From: Chitinophagaceae bacterium
Lineage (GTDB): Bacteria > Bacteroidota > Bacteroidia > Chitinophagales > Chitinophagaceae
Assembly: GCA_017307735.1 (NCBI GenBank)
Contig: JAFKGR010000002.1
Coordinates: forward strand, 372,001-436,000
DNA: 64,000 bases
Direction of reading: 5' to 3'
Position numbers and translations under genes: made by a program. Positions 19,042-27,054 of the stretch are shown here, one piece after another (the first letter of the stretch is position 1; every line of letters starts with the position of its first letter). The notes beneath the pieces were generated by a model. That model worked only from the letters and a program-made list of their open reading frames with translations. It ran no database searches and was not told where the DNA came from.

Positions 19042-19270
19042 GCCTGCTTTGGCATTTTCCAATCGAAACGGATAAAAAGGCAGCTAATTTATTGCGGGCA
19101 AAGCAAATTGGAAAACCAAAAGACTACGGCATAATGGCTTTGCTCGTTCCTCACAAATCCACCCTTCGGAACTTATTCCGTTTCCTTTTGGTTTTCCGCT
19201 TTTCCCGCACTTTTTATCTGCTTTCTTTTTTTCCGTTTTTTCTTTTGGAAAAATGCTCTTTCGGGCAGGC
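19042..19270. repeat. Nested long inverted repeat upstream of ssb
   Basis: The 558-bp gap before ssb has no convincing gene. It has paired blocks in mirror order: GCCTGC (19042) with GCAGGC (19265); GGCATTTTCCAA (19051) with TTGGAAAAATGC (19245); GATAAAAAG (19071) with CTTTTTATC (19210); GCGGG (19094) with CCCGC (19204); and a perfect 13-bp GGAAAACCAAAAG (19110) with CTTTTGGTTTTCC (19185). The 62-bp loop contains a smaller hairpin, CGGAACTTATTCCG (19167-19180). Arms of about 80 nt could fold into one long structure. A single-strand origin, transfer origin or structured leader RNA are possible; none is proven. Confidence 0.7.
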
Positions 19271-19323
19271 GGCGTGAAAAAGACAAACTAAAATAAATGG
19301 TTTAACAATTAAAATCAAACGAC

Positions 19324-19713
19324 ATGAACATCATTGGCAGACTAACGAGGGATGCACAAATCAGCACCCTGCCGAGCGACAAACAAGTGGTTAATTTTTC
19401 CGTAGCGGTGAACGACAGCTACCGAAACAAACAAGGCGAACGAGTGGATCGCACCGAGTATTTCAACTGCGCCTACTGGATTTCAACGAATGTAGTTAAG
19501 ATACTCACCAAAGGTGCATTGGTTGAACTTATCGGCAGAGTAAGCGCAAAGGCTTGGATAGGTAACGATCGAAAGGCACACGCAGCACTCAATTTTCATA
19601 CATCACAAATCAAATTGTATGGAGGTAGTAAACGGTCTGAAACCGTAGCAGGTGGTAACAGAAACAACTCCGCAGCAACTGCTAACAATGGCACAGACGA
19701 TTTGCCTTTTTAA
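19324..19713 (+). CDS. ssb: Single-stranded DNA-binding protein
   Basis: This 129-residue protein has an OB-fold (MNIIGRLTRDAQI, VVNFSVAVNDSYR, EYFNCAYW) and the acidic SSB tail DDLPF that docks partner proteins. The linker is short and Asn/Ala-rich. It would coat single-stranded DNA during replication or conjugal transfer. It is probably an element-borne second SSB, since it stands next to a DUF932 gene in the arrangement seen on Bacteroidota conjugative elements. It follows the long nested inverted repeat by about 50 bp. Confidence 0.92.
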   Translation: MNIIGRLTRDAQISTLPSDKQVVNFSVAVNDSYRNKQGERVDRTEYFNCAYWISTNVVKILTKGALVELIGRVSAKAWIGNDRKAHAALNFHTSQIKLYGGSKRSETVAGGNRNNSAATANNGTDDLPF

Positions 19714-19754
19714 TCATTCATTTTTCATTTATCAACTTATAAAATTTTTCAATC

Positions 19755-20828
19755 ATGGCACAAAATCTTAATTATAACGAACGTACCGGCAAATACAGTT
19801 TCTTTAGCGTACAACAAAAAGCATGGCACAACTTGGGGCAAATAGTAGAGCAATATCCCACCAGCGCCGAAGCCATCAAATATGCAGGATTGGACTTCGA
19901 GGTTATCAAATCTCCCTTATATACTCGTGGCACAGGTATCAACATAGGCGATGATGGCGAAATAAATGAAGGCGGTAACATTCTACTGCCTGACAACTTC
20001 GCAACCATGCGAACCGATACCAATCAGGTTTTTGGGGTAGTTGGCAAGGATTATCAAATCGTTCAGAACAAAGATGCTTTTGCTTTTTTTGATGCGATTG
20101 TAGGTGGTGGCGATGGCATTCTATACGAAACCGCAGGTGCATTAGGTAACGGAGAACGGGTATTTATTACGGCTAAACTTCCCGACTACATCCGTGTGGG
20201 CGATGGTGATGACGTTACAGAGAAATACATCTTTCTGACAACCTCTCACGATGGCACGGGAAGCATTACTGCCGCCTTTACGCCTGTGCGCATTGTTTGC
20301 CAAAATACGCTTAATGCAGCACTTTCAAATATGTCAAACGTGGTTCGCATACGCCATACTTCGGGTGCAAAGCAGCGCCTTGAAAATGCTCATAAAGTAA
20401 TGGGACTTACTAATCAGTTAAGTATCCAACTGGAGGGAATATTCAACCAATGGACAAAGGTCCGCATCTGTGATGAAGATGTAAAGAAACTTATTCAATT
20501 GGCGCTTTGTCCTAACAAGGAAACATTGGATGCACTTAAAAAAGGTGCAGATGATGAACTGTCAACCGTGTTCAAAAATACAGTGGAAGATGCCTTTGCC
20601 TACGGAATGATAGCAGATACCCAACAGATGAATACAACCAAAGGAACAGTATTCGGCGCATACAATGCGGTAACAGGTTACTATCAGAATGTACGCCAAT
20701 ACAAGGATGATGAAAGCAAACTGCAATCCATTGTGATGGGTGGAACTGCACAGGCGAAAGCACAGAGAGCATTTGAATTGTGTACTGCATTTACACAGGA
20801 CGGAGCGGATATTTTCAATATTAATTAA
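19755..20828 (+). CDS. DUF932 family protein
   Basis: This 357-residue protein matches the DUF932 (phage/plasmid-like TIGR03299) family, with NYNERTGKYSFFSVQQKAWHNLG at the start (shortened: AWHNLGQIVEQYPTSAEAI), VFGVVGKDYQIVQN and the VRIVCQNTLNAAL core. The biochemical function is not established. The family is typical of phages, plasmids and integrative elements. It lies 41 bp after ssb and is likely co-transcribed with it. Confidence 0.88.
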   Translation: MAQNLNYNERTGKYSFFSVQQKAWHNLGQIVEQYPTSAEAIKYAGLDFEVIKSPLYTRGTGINIGDDGEINEGGNILLPDNFATMRTDTNQVFGVVGKDYQIVQNKDAFAFFDAIVGGGDGILYETAGALGNGERVFITAKLPDYIRVGDGDDVTEKYIFLTTSHDGTGSITAAFTPVRIVCQNTLNAALSNMSNVVRIRHTSGAKQRLENAHKVMGLTNQLSIQLEGIFNQWTKVRICDEDVKKLIQLALCPNKETLDALKKGADDELSTVFKNTVEDAFAYGMIADTQQMNTTKGTVFGAYNAVTGYYQNVRQYKDDESKLQSIVMGGTAQAKAQRAFELCTAFTQDGADIFNIN

Positions 20829-20879
20829 TCAATAACAGGCGACTGCCTGCAAAGGTGGTCGCCTTTAAAAATCAGTATT

Positions 20880-21072
20880 ATGAAGACAAAAATAAAAGAC
20901 GAAGCGAAAAATTACGCTAAGGCACGAAGCCTTAATAAAGATTACAAGGATGTGCCTGTATATATTATTCATTGCAACCGGACAGGATTTTTCTATTGTA
21001 GATACCGATAGCTTAATAAGATTGTGGGAGAAGCTTATTGGCTACTATATCAATGGAGTTTTTACAGATTAA
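20880..21072 (+). pseudogene. Frameshifted small element-borne protein
   Basis: The ATG at 20880 opens MKTKIKDEAKNYAKARSLNK and continues through VPVYIIHCNRTGFFY. It then leaves frame at about 20994-20998 and stops at 21011. In the next frame VDTDSLIRLWEKLIGYYING follows directly to a stop at 21072. The span is 193 nt, one more than 64 codons, so a single inserted base (TATTGTAG where TATGTAG would be in frame) accounts for it. The intact product would be 63 residues. Function is unknown. Confidence 0.6.
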
Positions 21073-21109
21073 GAACGACATTCATAACAGACATTCTTAA
21101 AACAAGCAA

Positions 21110-21343
21110 ATGGAAACGCTCATAAATCTATTATATAACGCATCCTGCTCTTTACTATTCTTTATCGGATTAGGTATCAGGTTGCTTATCGGTATGCGAC
21201 AATTCAACCGCAGAGGCTTAGGCGGCCTGCAGCATTTCAATAACTATTTTGTGGGATTGATTACGCTTTCTATTGAATGGGTATTGAAGTGGGCAGCTTC
21301 ATCCCTGATGCTGTGGGGGCTGTGGGGATGGTTTTTTAAATGA
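21110..21343 (+). CDS. Small membrane protein of unknown function
   Basis: This 77-residue protein has two hydrophobic segments, at about 12-28 (CSLLFFIGLGIRLLIG) and 47-76 (FVGLITLSIEWVLKW and onward). A basic Gly-rich loop (RQFNRRGLGGLQHFN) separates them. No family is recognised. It belongs by position to the ssb-DUF932 element block, and a short leader of 38 bp separates it from the frameshifted gene. Confidence 0.6.
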   Translation: METLINLLYNASCSLLFFIGLGIRLLIGMRQFNRRGLGGLQHFNNYFVGLITLSIEWVLKWAASSLMLWGLWGWFFK

Positions 21344-21408
21344 CATGACACGGAAGCAAAACTATACGAGGCTGTATAGAAATTATCTAATCAAAAAAAT
21401 ATTAAACA

Positions 21409-21552
21409 ATGGAAACAACGAAGTTTTCCAGCAATATAGCTGTCTTGAACATAACAGTCGACCTACAATTGACTATATGCGAAGGAGTAGAAAACAACTC
21501 GATAATATCCTTTATCTTCCAAAGCATCGCAGCGGCATTCCTTTCCCCGTAG
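21409..21552 (+). CDS. Possible 47-residue ORF, truncated or spurious
   Basis: The ORF starts METTKFSSNIAVLNITVDLQ and ends FQSIAAAFLSP. The ATG follows an A-rich leader (AAAATATTAAACA). It resembles the kind of small reading frame seen on such elements, but no family is known. The stretch 21344-21749 otherwise holds only a direct repeat copy at 21621-21650. Confidence 0.35.
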   Translation: METTKFSSNIAVLNITVDLQLTICEGVENNSIISFIFQSIAAAFLSP

Positions 21553-21620
21553 GCGGAAAGCCGTTGCGCGGAGAAGCGGTGCAGCCACTTACCCAAAGCC
21601 GGTTCCTGTCCATTTCATTC

Positions 21621-21650
21621 CCGGTAATCCGTTTTGTGCGATAGGCTGCG
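21621..21650 (+). repeat. Direct repeat left of the AlbA_2 gene
   Basis: CCGGTAATCCGTTTTGTGCG followed by ATAGGCTGCG recurs at 23234-23264 with one inserted base and two changes. The two copies flank the AlbA_2 ATP-binding gene in direct orientation, so the gene may have been inserted as a unit, or could be lost by recombination between them. Confidence 0.65.
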
Positions 21651-21749
21651 GCACTGATTATTATGTTATTGTTGCAGCTTTTAATCATTTTTAATGCTTG
21701 CTTTTTCTTGCATCCTGCATATATTTTATATAGGATACGCAGAAGTATT

Positions 21750-23123
21750 ATGAATAATTTTGCCTTGAAGAAATTGATTGGTGAGATGGACAAAGCGGAA
21801 ACACAAAACGTTGAATACAAGCTGTCGTGGAGAGATGAGTATCTAAAATGGATATGTGGTTTTGCCAATGCTCAGGGTGGAAAAATATTTATAGGAGTTA
21901 ACGATTATGGTGAAATTGCAGGAGTTGACGACTACAAGAGATTGATGGATGATATACCTAATAAAGCAGTGAATCATTTAGGGATAGTGGTGGATGTAAA
22001 TCTGCATGTACATGAAGGGATGTATTACATTGAAATCATTGTACCGGTTAGCAATGTTCCGATAGCTTATCACGGGGTTTATCATTACCGAAGCGGTAGT
22101 ACAAAGCAGGAATTAAAAGGTATAGCTTTACAAAACCTATTGTTGAAAAAGATCGGAAGAAAATGGGAAGATATGCCCGTCGAAAACGTGACCTTCAAAG
22201 ACTTGAATGAAAATACAATTCATGCATTTTTTATTAAGGCTATCGAGAAGGAGCGAATACCCTCGGATGCCTTAACAATGGGTACGGAATTACTTTTAAG
22301 AAACCTAAATCTAATCACAGAACAAGGTCAGCTTACAAATGCTGCGATACTACTTTTTGGCAAAAGCCTTGTCAGGGCGAGCGTAACTGCCAGCTTTAAA
22401 ATTGGTAGATTTGGTAAATCGAATCACGACCTGTTGTTTCAGGATATTATAGAAACTAACATTTTTGACATGGCTGATAAGGTTATGGAAACTTTGAAAG
22501 CAAAATATTTAATTCGACCAATATCTTATAAGGGGTTAGAACGAATGGAACCTTTAGAGTATCCTGAAGCAGCTTTAAGAGAAGCTATATTGAATGCCAT
22601 TATTCATAAAGATTATTCCAGTACCTACACTTTTCTCAGGGTTTATGATGACCGGCTCCATCTTTGGAATCCAGGCGTTTTACCTGAAGAATTAACTATT
22701 GAGGAGTTGAAAAAAGACCATTCCTCTTATCCACGTAACAGGAATATTGCCAACGTCTTTTTTAAAGCCGGTTATATCGAATCGTGGGGCCGGGGTACTA
22801 ATAAGATTATTGATACGTGTTGGGAAGCTGATTTACCTGAACCGATGATAGAAGAAGAACAAGGCGGCATTAGTGTTACCTTCCTGAAGGATATTTATAC
22901 TCAGGAATATCTGACAGGCTTAGGTTTGGCAGAGCATTTTATAGAAACTATTTTGTTTATTAAGAAAAATGGAAGCATTTCCAATGCACAGTACCAAAGT
23001 CTTTTTAATGTATCAAAACGCAAGAGTACAAATGACCTGCAATATTTAGTAACTAAAAACTTTGTAGAAAAAGTCGGCACCAGAGGTAGAGGAACTTATT
23101 ATCGTCTAAAAATAAAACGCTAA
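21750..23123 (+). CDS. AlbA_2 (Schlafen-like) ATP-binding protein
   Basis: From the ATG at 21750 (MNNFALKKLIGEMDKAETQN) the product is 457 residues. The frame stays open to 21663, but the extra 29 residues are hydrophobic and unlike the family. The N-terminal AlbA_2 domain includes NVEYKLSW, ICGFANAQGGKIFIGVNDYG and YHYRSGSTKQEL. A C-terminal HATPase-like domain has ALREAILNAIIHKDYS and ESWGRGTNKIID. A winged-helix tail closes the protein. Such proteins are transcriptional regulators or nucleic-acid-binding proteins, frequent on islands. Here it is enclosed by direct repeats. Confidence 0.85.
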   Translation: MNNFALKKLIGEMDKAETQNVEYKLSWRDEYLKWICGFANAQGGKIFIGVNDYGEIAGVDDYKRLMDDIPNKAVNHLGIVVDVNLHVHEGMYYIEIIVPVSNVPIAYHGVYHYRSGSTKQELKGIALQNLLLKKIGRKWEDMPVENVTFKDLNENTIHAFFIKAIEKERIPSDALTMGTELLLRNLNLITEQGQLTNAAILLFGKSLVRASVTASFKIGRFGKSNHDLLFQDIIETNIFDMADKVMETLKAKYLIRPISYKGLERMEPLEYPEAALREAILNAIIHKDYSSTYTFLRVYDDRLHLWNPGVLPEELTIEELKKDHSSYPRNRNIANVFFKAGYIESWGRGTNKIIDTCWEADLPEPMIEEEQGGISVTFLKDIYTQEYLTGLGLAEHFIETILFIKKNGSISNAQYQSLFNVSKRKSTNDLQYLVTKNFVEKVGTRGRGTYYRLKIKR

Positions 23124-23233
23124 CAGATCAGACTATTGGGCATTAATTGGGCAAAATGGGCATTTATTGAGCTATTTATTTAGTAAGGTACTGATAAACT
23201 AACGATTTATATTTTGCTTATAATCCGTTAAGT

Positions 23234-23264
23234 CCGGCTAATCCGTTTTGCGCGAGAGGCTGCG
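23234..23264 (+). repeat. Direct repeat right of the AlbA_2 gene
   Basis: The second copy of the repeat at 21621-21650 begins CCGGCTAATCCGTTTTGCGC and ends GAGAGGCTGCG. It lies 110 bp after the AlbA_2 stop. The gap 23124-23594 holds no gene; it contains this copy and two arm-like repeats. Confidence 0.65.
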
Positions 23265-23397
23265 ATATTTTTTATTGTTTGTTTACTAAAAAAGCAGGAG
23301 CGGAAACAACCTAATATCTTTCTACGATGCAAACATATTGTACAGAGTCAATGAATTTTTTTTAAATTTGTGAAGATCTTTACGTTTATGTGATATT

Positions 23398-23544
23398 GTG
23401 AGTCATTCAGTGAGCATTGATATTTGGATGTTTACAGGAGATTGAAAAATAGATGATTGGAATATAATCGGAATTGCCAAGTCATTTGATTAAATTTCTT
23501 GAAGGTGGGAGGAAAGTATTTTAGTGAGTAATTCAGTGAGTATT
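23398..23544 (+). repeat. Two arm-type-like direct repeats near element end
   Basis: GTGAGTCATTCAGTGAG begins at 23398 and GTGAGTAATTCAGTGAG at 23524, 126 bp apart, each continuing with a CATT or TATT and a nearby TATTTGG. Such short direct repeats inside an element end, close to a tRNA remnant, are what tyrosine integrases use as arm sites. No integrase gene is in the window. Confidence 0.55.
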
Positions 23545-23594
23545 TGGTTTTCAAATTTGAGAAACTCAATATTGACAACGGTTTTACCTAATAG

Positions 23595-23615
23595 TTCGAA
23601 TCTTGTCTACCCGAC
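23595..23615 (+). other. tRNA 3'-end remnant, possible attachment site
   Basis: Reading TTCGAAT then CTTGTCTACCCGAC, this 21-nt stretch matches the T-loop, T-stem 3' strand and acceptor 3' strand of a tRNA, most like tRNA-Pro of Bacteroidota. The upstream bases do not pair: no acceptor 5' strand (CGGGTAG) or T-stem 5' strand is present. It is therefore a 3'-end copy, as left by an element that integrates into a tRNA 3' end. A terminator follows directly. Confidence 0.6.
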
Positions 23616-23619
23616 TTTT

Positions 23620-23653
23620 GAGGAGTGGTTTTTTTAACTGCTCCTCTTTTTTT
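23620..23653 (+). terminator. Terminator behind the tRNA remnant
   Basis: GAGGAGTGGTT and AACTGCTCCTC pair over 11 bp (two G-U pairs) around a T-rich loop and are followed by seven T. The stop of the convergent amylase gene lies in the T run. It is likely the original terminator of the tRNA whose 3' end precedes it. Confidence 0.8.
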
Positions 23654-25022
23654 AGTACTCAAACACAAGATAATCCCACGGCTTCATCTGAAAAACATGA
23701 TTGATGTCCAGGTTCTCCTTTGCTCCTGAAAAAACGTTTTTAACTTTACCGTTAATCCTTTTGTTGTCCACGGTAAAACTCTGAGGTTGTGGCGACAGAT
23801 TCAACAAAACAAAAACCCGTTTTCCTTTCTTCTCTCTCAGATAAGCAAATATGGCATCATCATTACAGGTCGTAATTCTTTGGTAAGAAGCATCTGCATC
23901 AAGGGCTTTATTTCTTTCACGTAAATGAAGTAAGGTGGAATAGAACGGTGCAAGCTCATATTTTCCCCATTGAATCGGATCTCTCACAAAAAATTTAAGC
24001 CGTTTCCTGTTTGGTTCTTCCTGGCCGCTATAAATGAGCGGAATACTTTGATACATGGTTTGTGTCAGCACGGCAAACGCTTTATATGCTTTTCCATATT
24101 TCTCAAATTCAGTTCCGTTCCAACTGTTCTCATCGTGGTTGGTGGTGAAGAATAGCCGGTAGGCATTTTTCGGATATACATCAATGTTATGATTGATAAC
24201 CGAATCCAGATATTTTAAATTATGTTTCAGGTGATATACATCCGACATGGGCTGCATCATAGACCAGGTATAGGTTTCATCAAATCCGGCATAATGCAGT
24301 TCAGGTTCTTCACCTTCAGCCAGCATAAAAACATCTTTGATTTTTCTCAGTTGTGTGATACATTCCTTCCAGAAATCGGCGGGTACATTTTGGGCTACAT
24401 CACATCTGAATCCATCAATATTTGTTTCCCTAATCCAAAACTCCATATCGGCAATCATGGAATCACGTAGCTCCTGGTTTTTGTAGTTGAGTTGGCGTGT
24501 GTCCGTCCAGTCAAAAGGTACAACGACATTTCCTGCACTGTCATGCTCATAAAAATCAGGGTGTGTTGTCAGCCAGGGATTATCTGCTGAAGTATGATTG
24601 GCTACCCAATCGATAATCACTTTGAATCCCATGGAATGGGCACGGTTCACCAGATTTTTAAAATCCTGCATATTGCCGAATTCCGGATTGATCTCTTTAT
24701 AATTTCTGACAGAATAATAGCTTCCGAGATCCGAAGAATTGGCTTTACGATTTTTTATTCCAATTGGAGTTACAGGCATAAACCACAAAACATCTACTCC
24801 CATTTGCCTGAGGCGTGGCAGGGCTTCAGCAAATGCATTGAATGTACCTTCCGGAGAATATTGCCTGACATTGACTTCATAAATATTTGTCCGTTCACTC
24901 CATTTAGGATGGGTAAATGTCGTTGCAGTCTTCCCCTGCATTTGAGTGGGTGCTATTTTGGGAGAGCAGGAGGTAAAAATAAAAAGCAACGTTGCTCCAA
25001 AAACAAGGTGCCGTTTTAGCAT
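23652..25022 (-). CDS. GH13 alpha-amylase-family glycoside hydrolase, lipoprotein-like
   Basis: From the ATG at 25022 (MLKRHLVFGATLL) the product is 456 residues with a short signal and Cys in IFTSCSP, suggesting a lipoprotein. The frame stays open to 25076, but the added 18 residues precede the signal and are not preferred. GH13 features are GFKVIIDWVANHTS, nucleophile Asp208 in DGFRCDVAQ, acid/base Glu236 in LAEGEEP and the third Asp297 in TTNHDENSW. The C-terminus is a beta-sandwich (VFVLLNLSPQPQSF). It likely cleaves alpha-glucans in the periplasm or at the outer membrane. It follows the CorC-type gene by 40 bp and may share its transcript. Confidence 0.9.
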   Translation of the reverse strand: MLKRHLVFGATLLFIFTSCSPKIAPTQMQGKTATTFTHPKWSERTNIYEVNVRQYSPEGTFNAFAEALPRLRQMGVDVLWFMPVTPIGIKNRKANSSDLGSYYSVRNYKEINPEFGNMQDFKNLVNRAHSMGFKVIIDWVANHTSADNPWLTTHPDFYEHDSAGNVVVPFDWTDTRQLNYKNQELRDSMIADMEFWIRETNIDGFRCDVAQNVPADFWKECITQLRKIKDVFMLAEGEEPELHYAGFDETYTWSMMQPMSDVYHLKHNLKYLDSVINHNIDVYPKNAYRLFFTTNHDENSWNGTEFEKYGKAYKAFAVLTQTMYQSIPLIYSGQEEPNRKRLKFFVRDPIQWGKYELAPFYSTLLHLRERNKALDADASYQRITTCNDDAIFAYLREKKGKRVFVLLNLSPQPQSFTVDNKRINGKVKNVFSGAKENLDINHVFQMKPWDYLVFEY

Positions 25023-25062
25023 AAAAAAAAATTTAAAGAAAGAACAGTTATAATATGGAAAT

Positions 25063-26361
25063 TTATTGTTCTTCAATTTCCTTCCGGATTACTTCGTCAA
25101 TGGTCACTATCACTTTGTCAATTCTCTGGTCATCCATATCTACAATTTCGAAGTGGAACCCTCTCCATTCAAAGGTATCGCCGGTGGACGGAATCCTTCT
25201 TAACATGTGAAGAATAAATCCGGCGAGAGTATCGAATTCATTCTCACTTTCACTAACCCATGAAGCTTTGTTGAAGTAGGTCAGGAAGTCATAAAATTGT
25301 ATTTGTGCGTCAATGATAAAACTCCCGTCTTTGCGCTCTTTGATTTCATAATCCTCTCCTTCTTCTTCCGGTATTTCACCCACGATGGCATTCAGAATAT
25401 CACGTGCGGTTATCATTCCCTGAAGGCTGCCATATTCATCCACAATAAAAGCATGGTGGATTTTTGTGTTTTTTATTTTTTCAAGTACCTGATAGGCTGA
25501 ATTATTTTCCGGAATAAACAATGGTTTGCGCAGCAGTTCATCCAAGGGTGCATTCGGATTCAGATAAAGATCTTTTACATGTACCACGCCTTCCACATCA
25601 TCAATACTTTCGCGGCAAACAGGATAAACCGAATGTTGGTATTCTTCAATCTTTTCTTTCACAGATTCCCTTGATTCATTGATTTCAAACCAAACGATAT
25701 CCGTCCGGTGAGTCATCAGAGAGGTAATATTCCGGTCCCCGAAATGAAAAACTCTTTCAATGATGTCTTTTTCTTCTTCTTCAATGGTACCCGATTCACT
25801 ACCCTCATTGATCATGGCTTTGATCTCATCTTCCGTAACCCGGTTTTCTGTGGAATCTTTCAAATTAAACAATTTGAAAATCCCAATATTAATACTGCTG
25901 AGCAGCCATACCAACGGATACGAAACCGTACTCAGCACTTTTAAAGGACGTGCAACGAACCTTGCTATTCTTTCAGGATTGAGCAATACCAGCCGTTTAG
26001 GTACCAACTCCCCGAACAAAATGGAAAGGAAAGTAACGATAATGACAATGACAATTAGAGAAATTGTATCAGCATACGAAGGAGTTAACCCTAATTTTTG
26101 GATATAGGGAGACAAATTTGCACTGAACCTCTCTCCTGAATAAACACCGGTAAGTATAGCTATCAGCGTAATATAAATCTGAGTTGTAGATAAAAAAACA
26201 TCAGGATTGGCCTTTAATCCAAGTGCAACTTTTGCCTTTAAATCGCCTTTGGAGGCAAGTGCTTCAAGCCTGCTTTTTTTAGCTGTTATCAAAGCTGTTT
26301 CACACAAAACGATAAATCCATTCAGCAGGATCAGGACTACTATAATAAAGACCTCCGCCAT
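25063..26361 (-). CDS. CNNM/CorC-type membrane protein (hemolysin family)
   Basis: This 432-residue protein has an N-terminal DUF21 (CNNM) domain of three to four transmembrane helices (about 1-185), then two CBS domains (about 200-335; TDIVWFEIN and HAFIVDEYGSLQGMI) and a C-terminal CorC_HlyC domain (about 350-425; FDTLAGFILHMLRRIPSTGD). Members are linked to magnesium or cobalt efflux and resistance. Membership in the older hemolysin family name is historical. The order PAP2, CorC, amylase on the minus strand suggests one operon, with a 5-bp gap to the PAP2 gene. Confidence 0.92.
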   Translation of the reverse strand: MAEVFIIVVLILLNGFIVLCETALITAKKSRLEALASKGDLKAKVALGLKANPDVFLSTTQIYITLIAILTGVYSGERFSANLSPYIQKLGLTPSYADTISLIVIVIIVTFLSILFGELVPKRLVLLNPERIARFVARPLKVLSTVSYPLVWLLSSINIGIFKLFNLKDSTENRVTEDEIKAMINEGSESGTIEEEEKDIIERVFHFGDRNITSLMTHRTDIVWFEINESRESVKEKIEEYQHSVYPVCRESIDDVEGVVHVKDLYLNPNAPLDELLRKPLFIPENNSAYQVLEKIKNTKIHHAFIVDEYGSLQGMITARDILNAIVGEIPEEEGEDYEIKERKDGSFIIDAQIQFYDFLTYFNKASWVSESENEFDTLAGFILHMLRRIPSTGDTFEWRGFHFEIVDMDDQRIDKVIVTIDEVIRKEIEEQ

Positions 26362-26366
26362 AATAT

Positions 26367-26978
26367 TTATTTAACAATTGGGCCAAGGCCGATAGCCTTG
26401 TTAAAAAAGGACGCAGTTAAAAATCCCAAAACAATTCCAATAATTGCCCCGGAAAATACGTCAAATGGGAAATGAACGCCCACATATACCTGCGCATAAC
26501 AGATTGCTGCGGCCCAAAGAAATATAAATCCCCATTTTCTGCCCATGACTTTCTTAAAAGTAACAAAGATAAATGTAGAAATGCCAAAATGATTAACCGC
26601 ATGCGAAGATGGGAAACTGCTGCTCATTGGACAATAGCTTACCAAAAACCGGACTTGATGTGCCAAATCCGGATCCCTGCATGGCCGTAGCCTGAAAAAA
26701 GTATCTTTAAGCCAATGGCTGCTCACCTGGTCTGTGATGATTGCTGTTAAAATAAAAAATAATACCCACGCCCATCCTTTTAACTTGTAATTAATTGTTG
26801 AAAACAAAAGGAGAAAAAAATAAAACGGAACCCATACCGTTGGCTCTCTTAAAAATGGAACCACAGTATCGAGAAACCCATTGTGCCATTGACCGTTAAG
26901 TTCATAAAATAATGCATGGTCAATCCTGACCAATCCAGCAGGTAAAAACGAAGCATTTAAAAATACTCCTAAAATCAT
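26367..26978 (-). CDS. PAP2-family membrane phosphatase
   Basis: This 203-residue protein has about five to six transmembrane helices and the three PAP2 motifs: KDTFFRLRPCRDP, PSSHAVNHFG and VYVGVHFPFDVFSG with the catalytic histidines. It would dephosphorylate a lipid phosphate, such as undecaprenyl pyrophosphate or phosphatidate, at the outer face of the inner membrane. It is divergent from a pair of LtaS-like phosphoglycerol transferases with a 76-bp gap, so both may act on membrane-lipid headgroups. Confidence 0.92.
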   Translation of the reverse strand: MILGVFLNASFLPAGLVRIDHALFYELNGQWHNGFLDTVVPFLREPTVWVPFYFFLLLFSTINYKLKGWAWVLFFILTAIITDQVSSHWLKDTFFRLRPCRDPDLAHQVRFLVSYCPMSSSFPSSHAVNHFGISTFIFVTFKKVMGRKWGFIFLWAAAICYAQVYVGVHFPFDVFSGAIIGIVLGFLTASFFNKAIGLGPIVK

Positions 26979-27022
26979 GTCGTCAAATGTAGTTATTCTG
27001 AATCAACTGCTTTGAAATACAC

Positions 27023-27030
27023 TACTTTTG
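27023..27030 (+). promoter_or_regulatory. -7 promoter box (TACTTTTG)
   Basis: TACTTTTG matches TAnnTTTG and lies 24 bp before the ATG of the first LtaS-like gene. A matching -33 box is not obvious. Confidence 0.4.
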
Positions 27031-27054
27031 CCGACTTTATGATTAACCTAGTAG

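Noticed and set aside
18810..19277. Two short plus-strand frames (67 and 81 residues) before ssb
   Set aside because: They lie across the terminator and the inverted-repeat arms and have random composition.
21345..21644. 99-residue frame before the AlbA_2 gene
   Set aside because: It runs through the direct repeat and has no leader or domain; the 47-residue frame inside has better context but is also doubtful.
23520..23615. A complete tRNA gene ending at 23615
   Set aside because: No acceptor 5' strand or T-stem 5' strand can be found at the right distance; only the 3' end matches.
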